Positions 34,426 to 42,166 of a DNA stretch of 64,000 nt are shown here, in pieces. The translations under genes were made by a program, and so were the position numbers. Source of the stretch: Firm-13 sp037143795 (GTDB lineage: Bacteria; Bacillota; Clostridia; Saccharofermentanales; Saccharofermentanaceae). Position 1 is the stretch's first letter. Every line of letters begins with the position of its first letter. The DNA lies in contig JBAWXZ010000002.1 of NCBI GenBank assembly GCA_037143795.1, positions 1-64,000 on the forward strand. The letters run 5' to 3'. The notes under the pieces are model-generated. The model was not told the DNA's origin and made no database searches. It saw nothing but the letters and a program-made list of their open reading frames with translations.

Positions 34426-35163
34426 ATGATGATTAATAAAAAACAATTAAAAAAAGCAGAGACCTCCGAAGAAAATGAATATATGGATGTTCGTCCGGAG
34501 GAAATGGAAAAAGAGAGTTTTGCGATCATTACCCGTGAGCTTCATAACCGGAAAATCCGGATATCCTATGAACAGGCGCCCGTGATTCTTCGCTGTATTC
34601 ATACCTCGGCGGATTTTGAGTATGCCGGAAGCCTGCGCTTTTCGAAGAATGTGATTTCACTGGCCAACGAGGCGCTTTTAGCCGGATCGAAGATCATAAC
34701 CGATACACGCATGGGCTATTCCGGCATTAACAGGGCGGCAGTGAAAAACAGCGGCGGAGAACTGCATTGCGATATGGATGATCTTGAGGTTGCTGCGGAG
34801 GCAAGACTGAGGGGATTGTCCCGGGCTGCGGTCAGTATGGAGCGTGCCTGCGAGGAAGCCCTGCTGCTGCAGCAGAATGCGGATTCCAGACCGTTCATTT
34901 TTGCAATCGGCAATGCGCCGGCAGCCCTTCTGGCGCTTGATGCACTGATGAATGAAAATGAGAAATTCCGCCCGGCACTGGTCATTGCAGTTCCTGTCGG
35001 ATTTGTAAATGTCGTTTATGCCAAAGAAACCATTCAGGACACTATGGACCGTCTCAGGATTCCATACATTCTGGCTTCCGGACGTAAAGGCGGAAGCAAT
35101 ATAGCAGCTGCGATCGTCAATGCCCTGCTTTTTCAAGTTAAGAATCAGACACCGAAGAGATAA
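34426..35163 (+). CDS. cbiC: CbiC/CobH, cobalt-precorrin-8 methylmutase
   Basis: A 245-residue enzyme with catalytic H59 in RCIHTSADFEY, TDTRMGYSGI and the ending IGNAPAALL...PVGFVNVVYAKE...RKGGSNIAAAIVNALL (family order of motifs kept). It shifts a methyl group to make cobyrinic acid. The first 30 residues are a charged extension. Two adjacent ATGs (34426, 34429) are possible. Last gene of the operon; a two-way terminator follows. Confidence 0.92.
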   Translation: MMINKKQLKKAETSEENEYMDVRPEEMEKESFAIITRELHNRKIRISYEQAPVILRCIHTSADFEYAGSLRFSKNVISLANEALLAGSKIITDTRMGYSGINRAAVKNSGGELHCDMDDLEVAAEARLRGLSRAAVSMERACEEALLLQQNADSRPFIFAIGNAPAALLALDALMNENEKFRPALVIAVPVGFVNVVYAKETIQDTMDRLRIPYILASGRKGGSNIAAAIVNALLFQVKNQTPKR

Positions 35164-35197
35164 GGCCGGCCGGATCAAAACAGGTGGAACGAAACAA

Positions 35198-35234
35198 AAG
35201 AAGCGAAGACCTGCAAGGGCTTCGCTTCTTTTCT
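35198..35234. terminator. Bidirectional terminator between cbiC and the TnpB-like locus
   Basis: AAGAAGCGAAG (35198-35208) pairs with CTTCGCTTCTT (35220-35230), with A and T runs on both sides. It can end the cbiC operon and, from the other strand, the RNA downstream of the TnpB-like gene. Confidence 0.88.
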
Positions 35235-35367
35235 AAGATAACTGTACTTTCATTTGTGAAATCACAAACGCCCGCGCGGCGGGTATACAGCCGGCGCATC
35301 CATGATGATATGCGGCCAGCCTTCCGGTGGACAGTCAGGCACCGGAGAATAAAAGCCTTACGGCTTT
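35235..35367 (-). ncRNA. Hairpin-rich 3' RNA of the TnpB-like gene, candidate omega/guide RNA
   Basis: Reading down the minus strand from the stop codon there are five successive hairpins: AAAGCC/GGCTTT across the stop (35367-35352), CCGGTG/CACCGG (35345-35324), CGCAT/ATGCG with a longer outer stem (35320-35289), CCCGC/GCGGG (35283-35271) and TTTGTGA/TCACAAA (35268-35253). Then come TGAAAG, about 18 unpaired bases and the terminator at 35234-35198. TnpB guide RNAs arise from exactly this position, overlapping the 3' end of the gene, with the guide after the last scaffold hairpin. No expression data exist, so this is a structural inference. Confidence 0.5.
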
Positions 35368-36986
35368 GATTCCGACAGGAATTGTGACACCGGGTCATCG
35401 ATTTTGCAAGGCAATCCTACAAGCTCGATTCCGGAAATGATTGGGTCTGCAGCCCTGAGTTTTCGCAGAAGTCCATATTTCTGACGGCCCATCAAAGGGT
35501 TATAGGGGAATGGTTTATCGAGGGGGGCATACTCTGCGAGATATTCTTCGAGCTTTGCACAGAATGCATCTTCCGGTTCGGGGCCTGCGGGGACCTGGAT
35601 TTTGATGCCCAATATCGGGTTCTCGATGCATATGCCGGGTTTCTCCGATCGACAGGTGAATACAACCCGCTGGTTTTTATATCTTTCAAACCGGCGGATC
35701 AGGTTAAGGCCTCCGACAATATTTGAGTCTTCGGAATATCCGCATTTTGTACAGATCATCAGACCGGGCAGGAAGCGATTACTGCCACTGCAGTGCCCGC
35801 AGGCAGGACATGTCTGAAACAGGCGTGTTGAGCTAATGGATATCGGCTTGGGAAGTCCGGCTTCAGCTGCCTTATAAGGAAGAAGCGAGCAAAGCTGTTT
35901 GTAATCGGGAATGGTCAGCGAGGCGATTTTCCCATGCGAAATCATGGACGGCTTCTTGTTTTTTCCTGCGGGTGTCGGCGCGCGAAGAAGATCCGTACGG
36001 CGTGCAAGTCCTTCAAAAAGGATCTGGCTGTTATTTTCTTTGGCTATCAGGATGATTTTATTAGCCCAGAGGTGAAGCCTGGCTGTTTCATCGCAGGCGT
36101 CGACCGGTTCTGTGAGCCGGAAAGATTTCTGCTGGGATGAGTCGGGACCGGAGATCGACAGATGAAGAGGACAGTCATAGCCTCTTGTAAGGCCGAGAAG
36201 AGTCTGCGTTTTCTGCTCGGGCGGTGTATTCTGTGAAATACTTACGGCAAGGTAAAATTTGCTGCTTCTGCAGAAGATTCTGGCAGTGCGGAAACATGCC
36301 GGGTCTTTGGCTGCATCATCGAGGAGGGCAGCCTGCTTTTTTCCGCAGGCGAGAGGGAAAATCAAATATCGTTCACGCTGCTTACGCGTCTCAAGATAGG
36401 CCGCATTTTTCGCAACATACTTAAGGGCGAGGCGGTGGGATTCCGTGTAGGTCCGGCGATACTCGCTTGATGCAGGGAAGAGATAGACCTTTGCATAGTA
36501 TTTTCCGGTCAGTTCATCCCGCAGAAAACAGAAGTCGCGTCCCGTGTCATAGCGTCCAAATAGTAATGTACGTGGTGACCGGTATTTGGAAAGTGCAGCC
36601 ACAGCTTTTGCAGCGGATGGACTGGCGCTTGAAAAAATCCCGTCAATTTCTGCGTCATCTGTGTATACAAGAGGATACGAGGTCTTCCTCGTTGTGGAAA
36701 GGGAAAGATAACTGCCGATCAGCATAGCAAAATCAAGTTTGAGGGAATCCTTGAAAGGCTGCATTTCAAATACATTCAGGGAGGAAAGTGCGTCTTTGTC
36801 AAGAAGCTTCATCAGTTCAAACTGGGTTGGAAGCATGCTTAATGAATGTATGTCCTCGACGGCCGGACGGTACCGGTCAAGAAGATACTGAAGCGCTTTC
36901 GCATAGCGGTCCATAGTAAGAAGCAGAAGACTGCTCTTGGTCTGACTCGGCATGAAAAGTTGGACAGTAACCGTTTTGGTAATCAT
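35358..36986 (-). CDS. TnpB/Cas12-like protein with disrupted RuvC catalytic site
   Basis: A 542-residue protein. The N terminus (MITKTVTVQLFMPSQ) and helical region resemble TnpB. RuvC-I reads LLGLTRGYD at 263-271, with T267 where TnpB has the catalytic Asp (GxDxG). RuvC-II keeps E325 (ILFEGL). The zinc ribbon is intact (C393, C396, C412, C415), after LPYKAAEAGL and TRLFQTCPACGH. RuvC-III reads DSNIVGGLNL, with N422 in place of the catalytic Asp. A further 110 residues follow, an unusual C-terminal extension. Two of three catalytic residues are lost while the fold and Zn site are kept, so it probably binds nucleic acid without cutting. TldR proteins are known nuclease-dead TnpB repressors guided by RNA. 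No tnpA is nearby. The start at 36986 follows GAAGGA. Confidence 0.85.
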   Translation of the reverse strand: MITKTVTVQLFMPSQTKSSLLLLTMDRYAKALQYLLDRYRPAVEDIHSLSMLPTQFELMKLLDKDALSSLNVFEMQPFKDSLKLDFAMLIGSYLSLSTTRKTSYPLVYTDDAEIDGIFSSASPSAAKAVAALSKYRSPRTLLFGRYDTGRDFCFLRDELTGKYYAKVYLFPASSEYRRTYTESHRLALKYVAKNAAYLETRKQRERYLIFPLACGKKQAALLDDAAKDPACFRTARIFCRSSKFYLAVSISQNTPPEQKTQTLLGLTRGYDCPLHLSISGPDSSQQKSFRLTEPVDACDETARLHLWANKIILIAKENNSQILFEGLARRTDLLRAPTPAGKNKKPSMISHGKIASLTIPDYKQLCSLLPYKAAEAGLPKPISISSTRLFQTCPACGHCSGSNRFLPGLMICTKCGYSEDSNIVGGLNLIRRFERYKNQRVVFTCRSEKPGICIENPILGIKIQVPAGPEPEDAFCAKLEEYLAEYAPLDKPFPYNPLMGRQKYGLLRKLRAADPIISGIELVGLPCKIDDPVSQFLSESKP

Positions 36987-37012
36987 ATGCTTTTCCTTCA
37001 GAATTCTTCTGT

Positions 37013-37073
37013 GCAATATCACATTGCAGTATTACTTTAATTTATAATATGTGATATTGCTGTTGACAGTCAA
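37013..37073 (-). promoter_or_regulatory. Promoter of the TnpB-like gene with a 12-bp inverted repeat
   Basis: On the minus strand, -35 TTGACT (37073-37068) and -10 TATTAT (37049-37044) are 18 bp apart. Perfect 12-bp arms GCAATATCACAT (37060-37049) and ATGTGATATTGC (37024-37013) flank the -10 and start site, with 24 bp between them. This looks like a dimer or loop-forming repressor site. Confidence 0.6.
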
Positions 37074-37130
37074 AAATATTTTAGGTAAAATTGGATTACC
37101 TTTGAAATACATGTATTCGTATAACAGTAA

Positions 37131-38336
37131 TTAATAATAGTCAATGGTGACGGACTTACCCATCGACTCAAGAATCTCCTTGAGCTCAGTGATTCTCCGC
37201 AGCTTCAGATTCAGCTCAAGGGGTAGATTCGGATTGCGGTACGCCGGATTGGATGCTTTACCTACGAAGATGTGAACCTGAGTACATTCATTCATCAGCA
37301 ATTTTGCCAGAGCGGTAGCCCCATCTTGCCGCTTTTCGTCGAAGCCTGTAGCTCCCCCTACAGGCTTCTTTTCGTCTTCGAAGGGGGTAACGGTATGTGT
37401 TGCCAGACTCCATTTCATATATTCAATTGTTGTGCCCAACGTAATAATCCCTTCCGTAACCAGATCAATGCCTTTCATATAAGAGATGGGAGGCACATTG
37501 GGATCGGGGTATTCAAGCTCCATCTCAAGCTTCTTTTTGGTAATACGGCTTACGATCTGTGCAGTTGTTCCTCCGCATACTACTTTCCTGCCTTTTTCAC
37601 TGAGGAAAGCACGAACCATTTCTTCATCGCGGGAAGCGTCCTTGGGAGGGCCGATCATCAGGGCTGCCGGAACGGGTTTTCGTATGGCAAAAGCCATTAC
37701 GGTCGTATCATCCCCGGGTTTTCCCTGATACAGGCAGTCGCATGCACTTGTTAAAAGGGTCGATATTTGTACCGAGGACATGTCAGGTGTTACCGAGCGG
37801 TCGAGATATTCCGTGATGTTCTCGTGCTGCCAGCCAAGGTTCAATAACTTACCGACCCCTGCGTGGAGGGCGCCGTCGGAAAAAATCACGATACGGTCTC
37901 CCGGCTGAACCGTAAATGTCACTTCGTTAATATTTTTATCCGCGATTTTCTTGGAAATCCGCGGCAGAGGCGTCGCATGTCCTTTTCTTAATAAAACGGC
38001 GGCAGGATTATCGAATTCCGCAAGATAGGCACGGCCGTCGCTGAAAATCTGGAGGATGCTGAAAGTGGAGTAGGCGATACCGCGTACACTGCACACAGGC
38101 AGAGTACTGGCAACCGTTTCGATTACTTCCTCAAGCTCTGCACCGGATGACATCATGCGGGATATGATCCGGGAAGTCATTGTCGCCAGAATATTGGCTT
38201 TAACGCCGCTGCCTAATCCGTCCGCCAAAACAGCCAGAATGAAGTCCGGCGTGCGGATAATATCCACATGGTCGCCGCATAATTCTTCTTCGTATTTGTT
38301 AAGGCTTTCGTAAGCGGTCTCAACGTAAATGGACAT
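37131..38336 (-). CDS. SpoIIE-type PP2C serine phosphatase of the hydrogenase cluster
   Basis: A 401-residue protein. Residues 1-220 are a PP2C/SpoIIE phosphatase with the metal-binding aspartates in ADGLGSG, FSDGAL and GDDTTV. The remaining 180 residues are an extra region found in hydrogenase-linked members. It is the last gene of the hydrogenase set, 22 bp after the sensory hydrogenase. In other anaerobes such phosphatases are encoded with group C [FeFe]-hydrogenases and are thought to relay a redox or hydrogen signal. The substrate is unknown. Confidence 0.88.
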   Translation of the reverse strand: MSIYVETAYESLNKYEEELCGDHVDIIRTPDFILAVLADGLGSGVKANILATMTSRIISRMMSSGAELEEVIETVASTLPVCSVRGIAYSTFSILQIFSDGRAYLAEFDNPAAVLLRKGHATPLPRISKKIADKNINEVTFTVQPGDRIVIFSDGALHAGVGKLLNLGWQHENITEYLDRSVTPDMSSVQISTLLTSACDCLYQGKPGDDTTVMAFAIRKPVPAALMIGPPKDASRDEEMVRAFLSEKGRKVVCGGTTAQIVSRITKKKLEMELEYPDPNVPPISYMKGIDLVTEGIITLGTTIEYMKWSLATHTVTPFEDEKKPVGGATGFDEKRQDGATALAKLLMNECTQVHIFVGKASNPAYRNPNLPLELNLKLRRITELKEILESMGKSVTIDYY

Positions 38337-38358
38337 TGCTGTTAATCCTCAAAATACT

Positions 38359-40071
38359 CTATTGCTCGCTCATTTCATCCATAATGGATTTTTTGAGTTT
38401 CGAAAGGGCCGTCTTTGTATCCGCGGTTGTCTCACCAAGAAGGCTGGCGATTTCCTGGGCTACACGCATCTGTTTATCAATGACTTTCTGTGCAATATCA
38501 ACCGTTTTTTCATTGACGCTCATTCTCTCGGATTTTTGTTTTTCGTGTTCAGTTATGTCCTCCATAAGGATTAAATAACTGTCATTATCGCGAAGGGCGA
38601 GAACACTTTGCTTTACGATCAGGCCGAGCCGCTCATACTGCACTTTTTCGCCAAGGATATTTTTAGCGCCGGAGAGCATGCGGGCATAAATATCCGCTTC
38701 CAGAATATCAAAAATCGGATCTCCCCTGTGCTGATCGAGCATCGGGCCGAGGAGTTTTCTGGCGGCAGGATTATATTCCTGAATACAAAACGATGCATCT
38801 GTCATGATTATGGCATTCGGGCTGGAGTCTACAATCAAATTCGACAGGCTCTCGGCCTTTTCACGGAAAAAGGGAAGGCACATTGTAACCGTAGCTTTCC
38901 CGTCAATAACAGCCTGCGCTTTGGCACGGCAGGAGGAATAACCGCAGCAGCCGCAGTTGAGCTCTTTGTCCGGACTTGTTTTGCCCATGGAAAGCAGTAC
39001 CTGGTGTATTGCTTCGTCGGAAGCCGGGACTCTGTGCGGCGAAAGATCATTGTAAGCCGCAGCGAGTTTGACGCGCGTGCCTTCTGTCATGGAAGCCTGC
39101 CCTTTCTGCTGGGCAGTGACATGCCTGATTACATGTTCCTTTGAGGTGAGCCGTGTTGTTTTGAAAGAAGCCATGCCGGGTCCGGCCGCGCAGGAACCGG
39201 GGCAGACGGACAGCTCCAGAAAATAGTTGGAGATACGGTTATCCGCAAGCGAGTGAAGGATTTCCATGCAGGCCTCAATGCCGTCCGCACTGACGCAGTT
39301 ATATATGCTCCTGTATTCCGGAATAATATTCCGGATGATGCCTCCCGGTACCGGATAAAAACGGGGGAGCGGATTTTTCATTGTGCGTGCTTCGGGATCC
39401 TTATCATCAAAAGTCACATTTTCATCGGCAAACCAGAGAGCCAGATCGTCAAAGGTAATTACCGCACTGACGGCATTCTCACTGGTGGGAAATTGTGCCT
39501 CGTGTTTTTTTGCGACGCACGGGCCGATGAAAACCACTTTTATCCGGGGCCCGTAGATCTCACGAAGCATGCGTGCATGGGTAAGCATCGGTGAGGCAAC
39601 CGGGGCGAGCTGGGGAATGAGCTGCGGGAAATATTTTTCGACCAGCAGTACTGTTGAAGAACAGCAGGTGGATATAATGTTTTTCATTTTATGTTCGCGC
39701 ATGATACGTTCATACTCGCGCGTCACCGCATCAGCACCGACTGCGGTTTCCTCCACATGCAGGAACCCCAGTTTTTTGAGTGCTGAAGTCATCGCAGGAA
39801 AGTCCTGGTCGGGAAAAGCGGCAACAAAAGAAGGTGCCAGGGAAACATACACACGTTCACCGCGCTGGATCATATCCTTAACATCGGGCAATTCACTGTT
39901 GATGTGTTTTGCTTTCTGAGGACACACGGAAAGGCAATGGCCGCAGTATATGCAGTCAGTGTCAAGGATCTCAGCCTGGTCATGTTTAAAACCGATTGAT
40001 TTTACAGGGCATTCCCGCAGACATTTATAACAATTTTTACAATTAGCCTTGGTAATTCGCAAAATATCCAT
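38359..40071 (-). CDS. Sensory (group C, HydS-like) [FeFe]-hydrogenase with PAS domain
   Basis: A 570-residue protein. Two ferredoxin-type 4Fe-4S motifs lie at C11-C21 and C40-C50. The H-cluster domain has degenerate motifs: STCCSST (C136, C137) for TSCCPxW, GPCVAKK (C185) for MPCxxKK, and LSVCPGSCAAGP. A 4Fe-4S domain follows (NCGCCGYSSCRAKA) and a PAS domain occupies about 420-520, then a helix. Altered L motifs and a PAS output domain mark the putative hydrogen-sensing group. The start at 40071 follows GGAGG. It probably signals to the adjacent PP2C phosphatase. Confidence 0.88.
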   Translation of the reverse strand: MDILRITKANCKNCYKCLRECPVKSIGFKHDQAEILDTDCIYCGHCLSVCPQKAKHINSELPDVKDMIQRGERVYVSLAPSFVAAFPDQDFPAMTSALKKLGFLHVEETAVGADAVTREYERIMREHKMKNIISTCCSSTVLLVEKYFPQLIPQLAPVASPMLTHARMLREIYGPRIKVVFIGPCVAKKHEAQFPTSENAVSAVITFDDLALWFADENVTFDDKDPEARTMKNPLPRFYPVPGGIIRNIIPEYRSIYNCVSADGIEACMEILHSLADNRISNYFLELSVCPGSCAAGPGMASFKTTRLTSKEHVIRHVTAQQKGQASMTEGTRVKLAAAYNDLSPHRVPASDEAIHQVLLSMGKTSPDKELNCGCCGYSSCRAKAQAVIDGKATVTMCLPFFREKAESLSNLIVDSSPNAIIMTDASFCIQEYNPAARKLLGPMLDQHRGDPIFDILEADIYARMLSGAKNILGEKVQYERLGLIVKQSVLALRDNDSYLILMEDITEHEKQKSERMSVNEKTVDIAQKVIDKQMRVAQEIASLLGETTADTKTALSKLKKSIMDEMSEQ

Positions 40072-40144
40072 TAGGTCCTCCGAGTTAAGTGTACTCATTT
40101 CTAAATGGAATAGCAACGAGGACAAAGCATGGAGAGATACTGCG

Positions 40145-40411
40145 TCAGGATATTATACCGACAGGAAGAAGCCCTGCCTCGCGTATTACCCTGTCAAAAA
40201 AAGCGTCGACAGTGTCCGGGCTGACACTCTGTACAGCGCCGTCGTCGACCCGCACACATACACCCTGTTTGCATTCGCCGACACAAAATGATGCCTTCAT
40301 GATGATTTTTTCCTCAAGGCCTGCTGCCTGCACCCTGTTGGTTATACCGTTTAAGACAGCGTAGGAACCTTTTATATGGCAGGCGGATCCGATACATACA
40401 TAAATATCCAT
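40145..40411 (-). CDS. Thioredoxin-like 2Fe-2S ferredoxin
   Basis: An 88-residue protein of the TRX_Fd fold with four cysteines: C6 and C11 in CIGSAC, C43 and C47 in FCVGEC, binding a 2Fe-2S cluster. Such small proteins correspond to the C-terminal half of NuoE/HydC and carry electrons in multi-subunit hydrogenases. It lies between the catalytic and sensory hydrogenase genes in one operon. Confidence 0.88.
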   Translation of the reverse strand: MDIYVCIGSACHIKGSYAVLNGITNRVQAAGLEEKIIMKASFCVGECKQGVCVRVDDGAVQSVSPDTVDAFFDRVIREAGLLPVGIIS

Positions 40412-40432
40412 TTTTATTTCCTCTCTTTCGTG

Positions 40433-42163
40433 TCAATCAATCTTTTCTGCAGCTGCCTTGTAACGGACGTGCATGATGTGGTGCACATCCTCAACAGACA
40501 GATTACGGTAGATGGGGGCAATGATCGGATTCTCATCGGACCTTTTCAGCAGGCAAAGTTTGTCGGCCCTGTAAAGGCCCATAGCCCTTGCTTTTCTTGC
40601 AGATGCGGGCGATATCGGCTGTCCGGCCCCGCTGATACATCCCTCCGGGCAGGCCATGACTTCGACAAAATCATAATAGATTTCGCCGGCCTTTATCTTT
40701 CGCAGGAGTGTGTCTGCATTTTTAAGTCCATGGACGACAGCGATCCGGCAGGGTTTGCCGCAGATCTGGACGGTCACTTCCTTGAGTTCCATTTCCCCGC
40801 GGACGCCCGTAAACTCAATCTCGTGAAGGGCCTGCGCAGAACGGTCCTGCAGGGCACAGCGAAGAATCGCCTCAGTCACGCCTCCGGTTACACCAAAGAT
40901 AACGCCTGCGCCGCTGCCTAATCCGTATGGCATATCGGGAGCTTCCGGTTCGATTTCCGAAAAGAGGATGCCGGCTTCCCTGATCATCGATGCCAGTTCG
41001 TGAGTGGTAATGACAATGTCGACATCCCTGTCGTTTTCAACAACGAATTCCGGGCGTCCGGCCTCGTATTTTTTGGCTGTACACGGTGCAATCGACACGA
41101 CAACCGTGTCTTTATGCGGTGCGGAAGCATCGGTGTTCCTCAGCTCTTCACGGGTATCCCGCGCCTGCTTTTTGAGGATGGCGCCGAAAATCTGAATCGG
41201 GGATTTGGTGGTGGAGAGGTTGGGCAGGAATTCGGGGTGGCGCATCTCTACAAAACGCACCCATCCGGGGCAGCAGGATGTGAAAAGAGGCAGATTCGTG
41301 CCGTTTTCAAATCGGTCGAAAAATTCCTTGCTTTCTTCAATGACCGTCAGGTCTGCACCGACCCTGGTATCATACACTTCATCAAATCCGAGCTTGCGGA
41401 GCGCGGCGCAGATCAGGCCCATCGAGTTGCGGCCGGGCTCAATTCCGAATTCTTCCCCGATTGCGACCCGGACGGCAGGCGCAACCTGGGCAATGACGCG
41501 TGTATTCTTTTTGCGAAGTACGTTCCATACTTTCTGTGTGTCGTTTCGAATTACAATTGCCCCTGTCGGGCATACGGAAGCACATTGCCCGCAGTTGACA
41601 CAGTCGGTCTGTCCGATCGGGCGGTTGAATGCCGGCATGACTTCCATCTTTGAACCGCGGAATGCGAAGTCGAGAATGCCCATGCCCTGCTTCTCGGCGC
41701 ATGTGCGGACACAGTCACCGCAGAGGATGCATTTGTTCGGGTCACGGACAATTGCCTGGCTTGATGTGTCGATTGCACGGATCGGCAAGGTATTGGGAAA
41801 ACGGATGTTTTTGATGCCGAAGCGTCCGGCAAGTTCCTGGAGCCGGCAGTTGCCGCTCTTTTCGCAGGTGGTGCAGTCGCGGCAATGGCTTGCCAGAAGG
41901 AGCTCGAGAATCATTTTTCTGTGCTTCTGCAAGGCAAGTGTATTGGTTTTGATCTCCATCCCGTCTTTCGGAGGCGTGGAACAGGAAGCCTGCACGCCTC
42001 CCCATTTATCTTCGAAAACACACAGGCGGCAGGCACCGTATACAGACAGCTCGGAATAGTAGCAGAAGGTCGGCATGTCGATGCCTGCCCGGCGTATAAC
42101 CTGCAGAATGTTGGTTTCCTTATCGAATTTGACATGTTTACCGTCAATTATCATGTTTCCCAT
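40433..42163 (-). CDS. hydA: Catalytic [FeFe]-hydrogenase subunit HydA
   Basis: A 576-residue group A hydrogenase. An N-terminal 2Fe-2S domain (C34, C45, C48, C61) is followed by a His-Cys 4Fe-4S domain (SHCRDCTTC), two 4Fe-4S motifs (CILCGDC and CVNCGQC regions) and the H-cluster motifs TSCCPGW, APCTAKKYE and ACPEGCISGAGQP. It reduces protons or oxidises hydrogen at the di-iron H-cluster. The motif Met of MPCTAKK is Ala here, a known variant. Encoded with NuoE- and NuoF-like subunits, so it is probably the NAD-linked, electron-bifurcating type. GGGAGG lies inside the end of the preceding gene. Confidence 0.96.
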   Translation of the reverse strand: MGNMIIDGKHVKFDKETNILQVIRRAGIDMPTFCYYSELSVYGACRLCVFEDKWGGVQASCSTPPKDGMEIKTNTLALQKHRKMILELLLASHCRDCTTCEKSGNCRLQELAGRFGIKNIRFPNTLPIRAIDTSSQAIVRDPNKCILCGDCVRTCAEKQGMGILDFAFRGSKMEVMPAFNRPIGQTDCVNCGQCASVCPTGAIVIRNDTQKVWNVLRKKNTRVIAQVAPAVRVAIGEEFGIEPGRNSMGLICAALRKLGFDEVYDTRVGADLTVIEESKEFFDRFENGTNLPLFTSCCPGWVRFVEMRHPEFLPNLSTTKSPIQIFGAILKKQARDTREELRNTDASAPHKDTVVVSIAPCTAKKYEAGRPEFVVENDRDVDIVITTHELASMIREAGILFSEIEPEAPDMPYGLGSGAGVIFGVTGGVTEAILRCALQDRSAQALHEIEFTGVRGEMELKEVTVQICGKPCRIAVVHGLKNADTLLRKIKAGEIYYDFVEVMACPEGCISGAGQPISPASARKARAMGLYRADKLCLLKRSDENPIIAPIYRNLSVEDVHHIMHVRYKAAAEKID

Positions 42164-42166
42164 AAG

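Noticed and set aside
35164..35357. CRISPR array next to the TnpB/Cas12-like gene
   Set aside because: Hairpins differ from one another and no direct repeats with spacers occur.
36707..36716. Ten-base match between the candidate guide and the TnpB-like gene
   Set aside because: A match of this length is expected by chance in a window of this size.
35358..36986. Complete IS200/IS605 insertion sequence
   Set aside because: No tnpA and no paired transposon ends were found, and the catalytic residues are replaced, so it is treated as a domesticated gene.
41205..42059. A 284-codon plus-strand frame opposite hydA
   Set aside because: hydA is unmistakable; this frame has no ribosome site or domain.
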